Source: Proteus columbae (GTDB lineage Bacteria > Pseudomonadota > Gammaproteobacteria > Enterobacterales > Enterobacteriaceae). From it: a stretch of 64,000 nucleotides of DNA. The stretch is from the NCBI RefSeq assembly GCF_009914335.1, contig NZ_CP043925.1, positions 3,844,001-3,908,000 of the forward strand. Direction: 5' to 3'. The notes below the pieces were generated by a model that had not been told where the DNA came from, searched no databases, and saw nothing but the letters and a program-made list of their open reading frames with translations. The translations under genes and the position numbers were made by a program. Shown in pieces: positions 57,103 through 64,000 of this stretch (position 1 is its first letter; each line of letters starts with the position of its first letter).

Positions 57103-59106
57103 ATGAAAAAGGCGCATTGGCTTACTCTTATTCTCAGCGGTTTAATTCTAACAGCACCAGCAAGTGCTGAAGAGAAAAAGCCGCTATTACAAGAGGGTAA
57201 AAAGACCCTCTATCAACGTGTATTAACTTATCCAGGTTGCCAAGTTGCTGACAAGATTGGCGCAACAGGAAAAGAGCAACCTGCATTCAGCCGTTTTTAT
57301 GTTTATCAGCGTCAAAAACAAGGCGCCAATGAGTGGCTACAAGTTGGCCCTGATAGCTTAGGTCATATTAGCGGTTGGATGAATGCAAGTTGTACATCAG
57401 AGTGGAAAATGCAGTTAACTCTCGCATTTACTAACCCTGCGGGTCGTAACCCAATGCTGTTTTTCAAAGATAAGCAAACGGTTGAAAGCTTACTTGAAAG
57501 CCCAACCCCTGAAAAACAGTACAAGCCCTTTTTAGCAGATATCAAAAACCAAAAAGTGAATCCGGCTGTTTTAGCAAAAGAGCCCGATTATATGATTGAT
57601 CAGAAAAGTAATTTCTATCTACTGCCGGTATTAGGTTCAGATGAAGTCTTTACTGATGCTGGCTATAAAGTACGAGTGCTCAATGTGGCTTCTGTCTCTT
57701 CACAAACCAAAGACAGCAAAGACGCACAGAATGCGAATGCTACTGCAAACAGTACAAAACCAGCAACACCTAACAGCAAAGATGCTGACAATATGATGCA
57801 AGGTTTTTCTGCCGCAGTGGTGTTTGTTATCGACTCAACAATATCAATGGATCCTTACATTGATAGAACCAAAGAAGCGATTCAAAAGGTTTACGCACAA
57901 GTCGAAAAAGACAATATGTTGGATAAGGTCAAATTTGGTTTAGTGGCATTTCGCTCTAATATCAAAGCCGTACCTGCTTTGGAATACGACAGCAAAATGT
58001 TTGTTAATCCCAATGATGTCAAAGACGGCCCTGACTTCCTCAATAAAGTAAAAGAGTTACGCCAAGCGAAAGTCTCAAGCAGTCGTTTCGATGAAGATGC
58101 TTATGCGGGTGTAATGCAAGCCCTTGATGATGTTGATTGGACACGCTTTGGTGCGCGTTACGTTATTTTAATCACCGATGCAGGCGCATTAACGGGAGAT
58201 GATCCTCTTTCATCAACTAAGCTCGATGCTGAACAAATTCGCCAAGAAGCCGCTTATCGCGGTGTTGCTCTTTATACACTGCATTTAAAAACGCCATCAG
58301 GTGCAAAAAATCACGCTTCTGCACAAGCACAATATGAGGCGCTAACGCTCAATCCTTTCTTACACAAATCGCTTTACTACCCAATTAATTCAGGGGATAT
58401 CAATAACTTTGGTCGGATGGTCGATAGCCTAGCAACCGCTGTAACCACTCAAATTCAAACGGCTTATCGTGGTGAAGCGGCTGTGGGTAGCGCACTAAAT
58501 GCTGATCCTGCTTATAGCAAAGACAAAGAAACAAACACCTTACTTAACGATGCGCACGATTTAGGCTATGCCATGCGTTTAGCCTATTTAGGTGAAAAAC
58601 AAGGCACTAAAGCACCACCTGTGTTTAAAGCATGGATAAGCGACCGTGATTTATTGCAGCAAAATATCCCAACTACAGAAGTACAGGTCTTATTGACTAA
58701 AAGTGAGTTGAGTGATTTAAGCGATGTCATGAAAAAAATCGTTAATGCTGCTAATGAAGGTTTGATCTCTCCAGACAATATGTTTGCGGATTTGCGTTCG
58801 ATTGCCGCCACAATGGGTAACGATCCAAACCAAATCAAACAAGGTTCAGCAACCAAATTAGGCGAAATGGGCTTACTCGGTGAATACGTCGAAAACCTCC
58901 CTTACTTAAGTGAGGTGCTTGGTTTAGATGAAGAAACGTGGAAAAGCTGGGATGGCCTTGAGCAAGAGAAATTTATCCGCCGACTCAATACGAAGTTGCA
59001 ATATTATCAACGCTATAACGAAGATGTTGATCGTTGGATATCCCTTGCACCACAAAGCGATCCTCGCGATCACGTTTATCCTGTTCCACTGGAAAACCTG
59101 CCTTAA
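57103..59106 (+). CDS. Exported vWA protein, PpkA periplasmic-domain-like
   Basis: 667 residues. A signal peptide (about 1-22, ASA before EEKK) makes it periplasmic. The N-terminal part (about 30-130) has RVLTYPGCQV, WLQVGPDSLGHISGWM and LTLAFTNPAGRNPMLFF, a pattern I associate with the extracytoplasmic half of the T6SS kinase PpkA. The vWA domain (about 238-430) has the MIDAS-type DSTIS (244-248) and LITDAGALTGDDP. A helical C-terminal third follows. No kinase domain is present. The stop overlaps the ATPase start (TAATG). Confidence 0.8.
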   Translation: MKKAHWLTLILSGLILTAPASAEEKKPLLQEGKKTLYQRVLTYPGCQVADKIGATGKEQPAFSRFYVYQRQKQGANEWLQVGPDSLGHISGWMNASCTSEWKMQLTLAFTNPAGRNPMLFFKDKQTVESLLESPTPEKQYKPFLADIKNQKVNPAVLAKEPDYMIDQKSNFYLLPVLGSDEVFTDAGYKVRVLNVASVSSQTKDSKDAQNANATANSTKPATPNSKDADNMMQGFSAAVVFVIDSTISMDPYIDRTKEAIQKVYAQVEKDNMLDKVKFGLVAFRSNIKAVPALEYDSKMFVNPNDVKDGPDFLNKVKELRQAKVSSSRFDEDAYAGVMQALDDVDWTRFGARYVILITDAGALTGDDPLSSTKLDAEQIRQEAAYRGVALYTLHLKTPSGAKNHASAQAQYEALTLNPFLHKSLYYPINSGDINNFGRMVDSLATAVTTQIQTAYRGEAAVGSALNADPAYSKDKETNTLLNDAHDLGYAMRLAYLGEKQGTKAPPVFKAWISDRDLLQQNIPTTEVQVLLTKSELSDLSDVMKKIVNAANEGLISPDNMFADLRSIAATMGNDPNQIKQGSATKLGEMGLLGEYVENLPYLSEVLGLDEETWKSWDGLEQEKFIRRLNTKLQYYQRYNEDVDRWISLAPQSDPRDHVYPVPLENLP

Positions 59107-59798
59107 TGATCCAGATTGAAGGCATGGCAATTACGCGTGGTGATACGCAACACGGCTTTCGTGTTGCGCTTCCTTCATTGACCCTTGAGAAAGGGGAAAT
59201 CGGCGCGCTAACTGGCTTAAGCGGTTGCGGTAAAAGCACCTTATTGGAAATGTTCGGGCTGATTTTACGTCCCGATGAATTAACCCATTTTCAACTCGGT
59301 GATGATTTAATTATCACGCAAGCGGTGTTGAGTAATGAACAAGCGCAACTCTCATCATTACGTGCTGAAAAATTGGGTTTTATGCTCCAAAGTGGCGGGT
59401 TACTTCCCTTTTTAACCGTCATGCAAAATATCCAATTACCTCGCAAAATGCTGGGATTAACACTGCACTCTTCTTGGCTTGATCACGCTATTGATCATTT
59501 GCAACTACGCCCCTTGCTTAATCGCCTTCCTCGTCAGCTCTCCATTGGTGAACGTCAACGCGCTGCTTTTATTCGTGCCATTGCTCATGAACCCGCGTTA
59601 TTGCTTGCCGATGAGCCCACTGCCGCTCTCGATCCCCATAATGCACAAGCGCTATATGCATTGATTGTGGAGATGGTAAAACAACTCGATATCTCTGCGC
59701 TGGTTGTTAGTCACGATTGGTCTTTAGTCGAGCGTTTTGGCTTCAGCCACTATCATGCACAACTAGAAGGAGGCGGTAGTGTCTTTATCAAACAATAG
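59106..59798 (+). CDS. ABC ATPase, LolD/TagT-like
   Basis: 230 residues. Walker A GLSGCGKS (37-44), Q-loop MLQSGGLLPF, Walker B LLLADEPTAALD and H-loop VVSHDW are intact. The signature reads LSIGE instead of LSGGQ (RQLSIGERQRAAF), a known type of variation but one that could lower activity. It belongs to the LolCDE/MacB/FtsE branch that drives FtsX-type permeases. The permease start lies inside its 3' end (20-base overlap), so the pair is translationally coupled. Similar to TagT of the T6SS Tag module by context. Confidence 0.87.
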   Translation: MIQIEGMAITRGDTQHGFRVALPSLTLEKGEIGALTGLSGCGKSTLLEMFGLILRPDELTHFQLGDDLIITQAVLSNEQAQLSSLRAEKLGFMLQSGGLLPFLTVMQNIQLPRKMLGLTLHSSWLDHAIDHLQLRPLLNRLPRQLSIGERQRAAFIRAIAHEPALLLADEPTAALDPHNAQALYALIVEMVKQLDISALVVSHDWSLVERFGFSHYHAQLEGGGSVFIKQ

Positions 59799-61014
59799 CG
59801 CCAATCCTAATCGCCTTGGCTTACTCAGTTCACTCGCTTGGCGAGACTTAATTTATGATCGCAAAGTCGCTCTCTGTATTGTGTTCTCTTTAGTCTCTGT
59901 TATTGCACCACTGTTACTGCTATTTGGACTAAAAAACGGCATTGTGACGCAGCTTCACAACCAACTGCTAAATGATCCTCGTAACCTTGAAATACGTATG
60001 TTAGGCAATGGTAATTATCCACAAAGTTGGTTTAATGAGATTGCACACAAAGAAGAGGTTCGTTTTGTTATCCCATTAACTCGTAGCTTAAACACACAAG
60101 CCGATATTGTGATTGATGGGCAACATTTTATTGATAATGCGGAAATTATTCCGACAGCAGAAAACGATCCGTTATTAGAGGATGTGGCTATTCCCCAAAA
60201 TGCAGACACCTTAGTACTTTCGGCCAATGCCGCTCAAAAACTACAAGCAAATGTCGGCGATAGTGTGCGCTTATTTATCAGCCGTAAACTTAATGGCGTT
60301 AATGAGCGCGCCAAACGTACCTTTACTGTTGGCGCCATTATCAGCGATAGCAAATTTCCAAGAGCGGCAGCTTTTGTTTCTCTTGATGTTTTAGTGGCAA
60401 TGGAAGATTACCGAGATGGTTATCAAACGCCGCTTTTTGGCATAACACAAGGCACTGAAGCGAAACCAAGAACTCAATTTGCTAAAGCTCGCCTTTATGC
60501 AAAAAATTTAGATGCCATTGCACCACTAGATGATTGGTTTAGACAACAACACATTGATGTGATGACACAAAAAAGCCAAATAGATTCTGTAAAAGCAATC
60601 AGCTACGTTCTTAACGTTATTTTTTCCGTGATTGCTTGGGTATCACTATTAGGCTGTATTGCCTCATTAATTGGCGCCTTCCTTGCCAATATTGATCGCA
60701 AACGTAAAGACATGGCAGTACTACGCCTATTGGGTTTTCGTCAATTTGCAGTTTCTTTATATATTGTGTTGCAAGCGCTGTTATTAACGAGTGTTGCCTT
60801 TATTTTAGCCCTTGGGCTTTATGGTATCGGTAGCACCTTATTTACCACATTATTAGGCACACATTTACCTGAACAATCCTTTGTCTGTCAGTTAACATTT
60901 TGGGATTTATTGATTGCCATGTGCAGTGCCTTACTTGTGGCTTTAGTGGTGGCAAGTATTGGTGCATTACGTGCCGTTTCGATTGAACCTGCGGAGAGCT
61001 TACGTGAAATTTAA
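59779..61014 (+). CDS. FtsX-type ABC permease, TagS-like
   Basis: 411 residues from a GTG at 59779 preceded by AAGGAGG. Layout: one membrane helix near 30-50, a large periplasmic domain (about 55-270, MacB_PCD type) and three helices at the C-terminus (about 275-410) with RKDMAVLRLLGFRQF, the typical FtsX motif. It pairs with the ATPase before it. Such systems move force or a signal across the membrane rather than always exporting a substrate. The SUMF1-like gene starts inside its 3' end. Confidence 0.87.
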   Translation: MSLSNNSANPNRLGLLSSLAWRDLIYDRKVALCIVFSLVSVIAPLLLLFGLKNGIVTQLHNQLLNDPRNLEIRMLGNGNYPQSWFNEIAHKEEVRFVIPLTRSLNTQADIVIDGQHFIDNAEIIPTAENDPLLEDVAIPQNADTLVLSANAAQKLQANVGDSVRLFISRKLNGVNERAKRTFTVGAIISDSKFPRAAAFVSLDVLVAMEDYRDGYQTPLFGITQGTEAKPRTQFAKARLYAKNLDAIAPLDDWFRQQHIDVMTQKSQIDSVKAISYVLNVIFSVIAWVSLLGCIASLIGAFLANIDRKRKDMAVLRLLGFRQFAVSLYIVLQALLLTSVAFILALGLYGIGSTLFTTLLGTHLPEQSFVCQLTFWDLLIAMCSALLVALVVASIGALRAVSIEPAESLREI

Positions 61015-62560
61015 TTTATCGCTTCTAACTTTATCATTCGCGCTGTTATCTAGCAGTTTTACCGCATCTGCCAAATGGGACGATAAATTCGTTAACCCAA
61101 AAGCTTTGCCTGATGATGTGATCTTGCCCTTCCCTTGTGAAGGTTCAATGGTCTTTCGCCAAGTCACTATTCCATTAAGCCAACCGCTACAAGACTACAG
61201 CGTGACATTAGGGCAAGAAGGCGATGAATGGGGTTATTTAGAACAATCACGAGCAGAACATATTGCGGGTAGCTTTCCATTAAAAGGTAAAGAGAAAGGC
61301 CGTTACTACCTTATGGCAAAATACCCCGTTACCGATCTGCAATATAACGCCATGCAGAGCGTGATTAACGGTAAAGAGTGCCCTGTTGCTTCAAATAAAT
61401 TACGTTTACCAAAAGTGAATATCAGTTGGTATGAAGCAATGCAATTTGCAGACCAATATAACCAATGGTTAAGAAGCAAACATCCCGAAGCACTCCCTGT
61501 TGAAGATGGCGCAAAAGGTTTTGCAAGATTACCGACAGAAACGGAGTGGGAATTCGCGGCGCGTGGTGGCTTAAAAGTGTCTGCCTCAGAATTTCGTGAT
61601 ATGCGCTTCCCGATGCCAGAAGGTACCAAAAACTATATTTGGTCTGCGGGCAGTCAATCTGCGAATGGCTCTTTACAGTTAACCGGTTTGTTATCGCCTA
61701 ATCCACTAGGCTTACATGACATGCTCGGTAATGTCGCTGAAATGATGTTTGAACCCTTTAGATTAAACAAACTCGACCGCTTACATGGACAAGCTGGTGG
61801 CTTTATTGTGCGTGGTGGTAGTTATCTCACCCCAGAAAGCGATATGCGCAGTTCATGGCGTCAAGAAGAGCCTTATTACACCAATACCGGTGCAAATAAA
61901 AACAAATACACGGGCTTTCGTTTAGCGATTGTCGCGCCAGCATTGACATCGAGAGACAAAATCAAAGAGATCGAAAAAGAGTGGCAACAACTGGGCAATG
62001 AGAAGCCCGCTAACGATAAATCAAAAACCAATAGCGATAACTCGATTAATAGCCTAAATACGCTCTCAACCCAGGTGCAAGATGAAGCACTGAAAAAGCA
62101 GTTAGCTGAATTGAAAAATACATTACGCGCAAATGCCCAACTGCGTGATGAGCAACGAGATCAAGCTATCCGCACATCACTGCAATTGGGCGCATTTTTA
62201 TGTACCAAATTAAAAGATGATGGCGAGTTCTACGACAGATTAATTGCATTACATGAAAAAAATTGTCCTGCGGGCACAAAAGATGCCACTTGCGAACGAC
62301 GCCAAGAGCAAGTTAACGAACATAAGAAAACCCTCGACTTTGTCGTGAGTTATTACGCAGACACATTAGTGGATATGGCAACAACTTATGATGCCTCTTT
62401 GGTGAAACCACAAATTGACGTTGTACACCAATTGATGGAAGCCAGAGGAAAATCAAATTTAAATACGTACCTTTCAACGTATATGCAGGGACTCCAAGGA
62501 TATTGGGCTAACGGTAAAGTTTCACGGAACGAATGGCTTGAAGCGTGCAAAAAACAATAA
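61004..62560 (+). CDS. Periplasmic SUMF1/FGE-fold protein, TagR-like
   Basis: 518 residues from a GTG at 61004 (GGAGAG upstream). A signal peptide (about 1-22, ASA before KWDD) directs it to the periplasm. The FGE-sulfatase fold (about 60-320) has KYPVTDLQYNAM, WYEAMQFADQYN, RLPTETEWEFAARGG, GLHDMLGNVAEMM and GGFIVRGGSYLT. The catalytic cysteines of formylglycine-generating enzymes are absent: the usual GFRCA position reads GFRLA. It is therefore a binding or structural SUMF1 protein. A coiled-coil C-terminus (about 335-470) follows. The position and fold match TagR of the T6SS Tag module. Confidence 0.83.
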   Translation: MKFNLSLLTLSFALLSSSFTASAKWDDKFVNPKALPDDVILPFPCEGSMVFRQVTIPLSQPLQDYSVTLGQEGDEWGYLEQSRAEHIAGSFPLKGKEKGRYYLMAKYPVTDLQYNAMQSVINGKECPVASNKLRLPKVNISWYEAMQFADQYNQWLRSKHPEALPVEDGAKGFARLPTETEWEFAARGGLKVSASEFRDMRFPMPEGTKNYIWSAGSQSANGSLQLTGLLSPNPLGLHDMLGNVAEMMFEPFRLNKLDRLHGQAGGFIVRGGSYLTPESDMRSSWRQEEPYYTNTGANKNKYTGFRLAIVAPALTSRDKIKEIEKEWQQLGNEKPANDKSKTNSDNSINSLNTLSTQVQDEALKKQLAELKNTLRANAQLRDEQRDQAIRTSLQLGAFLCTKLKDDGEFYDRLIALHEKNCPAGTKDATCERRQEQVNEHKKTLDFVVSYYADTLVDMATTYDASLVKPQIDVVHQLMEARGKSNLNTYLSTYMQGLQGYWANGKVSRNEWLEACKKQ

Positions 62561-62586
62561 CAGAGACTTGGGATAATAGGTGTGGT

Positions 62587-63270
62587 ATGAACAAACAACT
62601 TATGGCAGTACTTGGCATTAGTGCTGTGCTTGCCCTATCAGGATGTCAAAGTAATAGCGGTACTGACCCTCGTTTGAAAAATAACAGTGATATGGAGTTT
62701 TTCAGCAAATCAGGCATTACGGCTTGTGCGGGTGGTGCGGCGATTGGTGCATTAGGCTGTTTAGTCTCAAACTCCAGCAATAAAGGCGCATGTATGCTCA
62801 TTGCTGCTGTCGCTGGCTGCGGGGTAGGTATTGGTGCAAATGCCTATTTAGACAATAAACGCCAAAACTATGCGACGAAAGAAGAGATGCTCAATTCAAT
62901 GATTGCTGATATTCGAAATGAAAATCAGCGTTTACAGAGTGCCTCTAACACAGCGAAAGCGGTTATTGCTGATGATAAAAAAGCCATTGCAAAAATTCAG
63001 CAAGAAATGAAACAACAACGTTTAAATAAAGAAGCTGCAGAGAAACAACTGAAAGGTATTGATGCCAATATTGCAGCACTGCGTTCTCGTTTAGCAGATA
63101 TGAAAAAACGTGAAGGTGAGTGGCGAGATATTGCAGCGCAGAGTCGTCAAGATGGCTTAAAAACAGCGCAACTTGATAAACAAATCGATGGGATGAAGAA
63201 GCAAGTGACCTCTTTACAAGAAGAACTTGATAGCCTTTATACTCAACGGACAGCAATAAAGCTTAGTTAA
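62587..63270 (+). CDS. Coiled-coil lipoprotein with glycine-zipper-like segment, TagQ-position
   Basis: 227 residues from the ATG at 62587. Lipobox LSGC is at the end of an 18-residue signal; the residue after Cys is Gln, so sorting to the outer membrane is expected. A Gly/Ala/Cys-rich hydrophobic stretch (about 50-90, AGGAAIGALG and AAVAGCGVGIGANA) is followed by a long coiled coil (about 100-225). In gene order it occupies the place of the outer-membrane lipoprotein TagQ next to the SUMF1-like gene. Function not known. Confidence 0.8.
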   Translation: MNKQLMAVLGISAVLALSGCQSNSGTDPRLKNNSDMEFFSKSGITACAGGAAIGALGCLVSNSSNKGACMLIAAVAGCGVGIGANAYLDNKRQNYATKEEMLNSMIADIRNENQRLQSASNTAKAVIADDKKAIAKIQQEMKQQRLNKEAAEKQLKGIDANIAALRSRLADMKKREGEWRDIAAQSRQDGLKTAQLDKQIDGMKKQVTSLQEELDSLYTQRTAIKLS

Positions 63271-63287
63271 CGTTAAAAAGGATGATA

Positions 63288-63776
63288 ATGAAATTTTTAC
63301 CTCTTTCCCTTGTTGGCATGACCTTACTATTAAGCGGTTGTGTCACCAATCCCGCTGATTGTGATCCAACAACGGGTGACGTCAGTATAATTACTAAGTT
63401 TAACTGTAATTATTCAGGGACTTACGACAATCGCGTCGAGCAAAAAAAAGCTATTCTCGCTAATGAGAAAGCATTAAATACAGAGTTTAAAGCCGTTCTT
63501 GCTGCCATTGAGAAAGAAAAGCAACAAACCAATGCCTCTCTCAAAAGTAAGCAAGCTAGCCAACAAGCATTAAACCAATCAATGAATAATCTGTTAAATC
63601 AAATTCGCCAAAAAACGAAAGGGCAAAATGATATTCAAAAACAGATCAATGAAATTGATAAACAAATGAAAGCGGCACAAAACAATCCATCAAAATCAGT
63701 GATGGAAAAACAACTTGAATTAGAGAACTTACAAAATCAAGTCATTAACCTACAAAGTGATTTAGGTCTTAAATAA
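63288..63776 (+). CDS. Small coiled-coil lipoprotein at the end of the srf operon
   Basis: Function unknown. 162 residues from the ATG at 63288 (AAGG 7 bases upstream). Lipobox LSGC with Val following Cys (CVTN), so outer-membrane sorting is likely. After a short Cys-containing segment (CDPTTGD, FNCNYSG), the protein is one long Gln/Lys-rich coiled coil. It ends the operon at a terminator. Confidence 0.8.
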   Translation: MKFLPLSLVGMTLLLSGCVTNPADCDPTTGDVSIITKFNCNYSGTYDNRVEQKKAILANEKALNTEFKAVLAAIEKEKQQTNASLKSKQASQQALNQSMNNLLNQIRQKTKGQNDIQKQINEIDKQMKAAQNNPSKSVMEKQLELENLQNQVINLQSDLGLK

Positions 63777-63780
63777 GCCT

Positions 63781-63816
63781 AAAAAGGCTCTCTATTATTA
63801 TTTAGAGAGCCTTTTT
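63781..63816 (+). terminator. Terminator of the srf operon
   Basis: Perfect 14-bp stem (63781-63794 with 63803-63816, core GGCTCTCTA and TAGAGAGCC), 8-base loop, ending in T-run. The remaining bases to 64000 are AT-rich and I see no gene in them. Confidence 0.92.
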
Positions 63817-64000
63817 ATTTAATTCCATTCTTATTTTTTATTTATTTTCATCGTGATTTATATTATCAAAATATTATTTATATAATATTAATAACAACTA
63901 ACAGACCTCTTTAATAAAACAACCTTATTTAAGCTAACGTGTTATTTTTTATTCCATTAAAAATGGACTCATCATTATAATTCCATCGCTTAATAATGCA

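Noticed and set aside
46812..63776. Type VI secretion cluster
   Set aside because: The Tag-like genes suggested it, but no Tss structural gene (sheath, Hcp, VgrG, ClpV, IcmF) is present in the window.

Overview
The window looks like an AT-rich chromosomal segment of an enterobacterial gammaproteobacterium, most likely Proteus or a close Morganellaceae relative. The core genes ompR, pstSCAB-phoU, feoABC, bioH-gntX-nfuA, glpEGR, glpD, metF and yihI all have near E. coli-like lengths. Active-site positions also match E. coli (OmpR Asp55, BioH Ser82/Asp207/His235, NfuA Cys149/Cys152, GlpE Cys65). Species level is inference. I see no tRNA, rRNA, CRISPR array, insertion sequence or prophage.

Region by region. 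1-6.9 kb: ompR, an envZ interrupted by an in-frame TGA, and a Pho-box-driven pstSCAB-phoU operon. 7-9.6 kb: a polar amino acid ABC importer (binding protein plus two permeases, no ATPase). 9.6-10.4 kb: two tandem paralogous small membrane proteins. 10.6-16.8 kb: adenine permease with a PurR box, YdhR, a GNAT plus GT39-like pair, YihI, and a DUF4026/DUF2314 protein. 16.8-20.4 kb: feoABC with FNR and Fur sites, then a truncated OsmC remnant. 20.5-28.2 kb: bioH, gntX, nfuA, glpEGR, glpD, yeaO and metF. 28.3-30.2 kb: a DUF4291 protein and a Fic protein with duplicated operator-like repeats.

30.3-39.7 kb is one minus-strand catabolic operon: FGGY kinase, L-fucose-isomerase-family protein, DapA/NanA-type lyase, cytoplasmic BNR (sialidase-like) protein, a TctCBA-type carboxylate transporter and a LacI-family regulator. 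The substrate is not known. A small 4-Cys exported protein follows, then a nickel-type ABC importer (nikABCDE) headed by a SAM-dependent methyltransferase.

46.8-63.8 kb is the most unusual region. A membrane-anchored vWA protein precedes srfA-srfB-srfC (SrfB an actin/Hsp70-fold ATPase, SrfC a dynamin-like GTPase). These run almost without gaps into a tail-anchored-type membrane protein, an exported vWA protein, a Lol/FtsX-type ABC ATPase and permease, a periplasmic SUMF1-fold protein and two coiled-coil lipoproteins. The downstream half has the same gene content as the TagQRST plus PpkA-periplasmic-domain sensory module known from type VI secretion, but no kinase and no T6SS gene is present. 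I infer a trans-envelope machine that couples a Tag-like sensor to SrfABC NTPases. In all four transporter operons where a binding-protein gene directly precedes a permease or membrane gene, a stem-loop lies at that junction.
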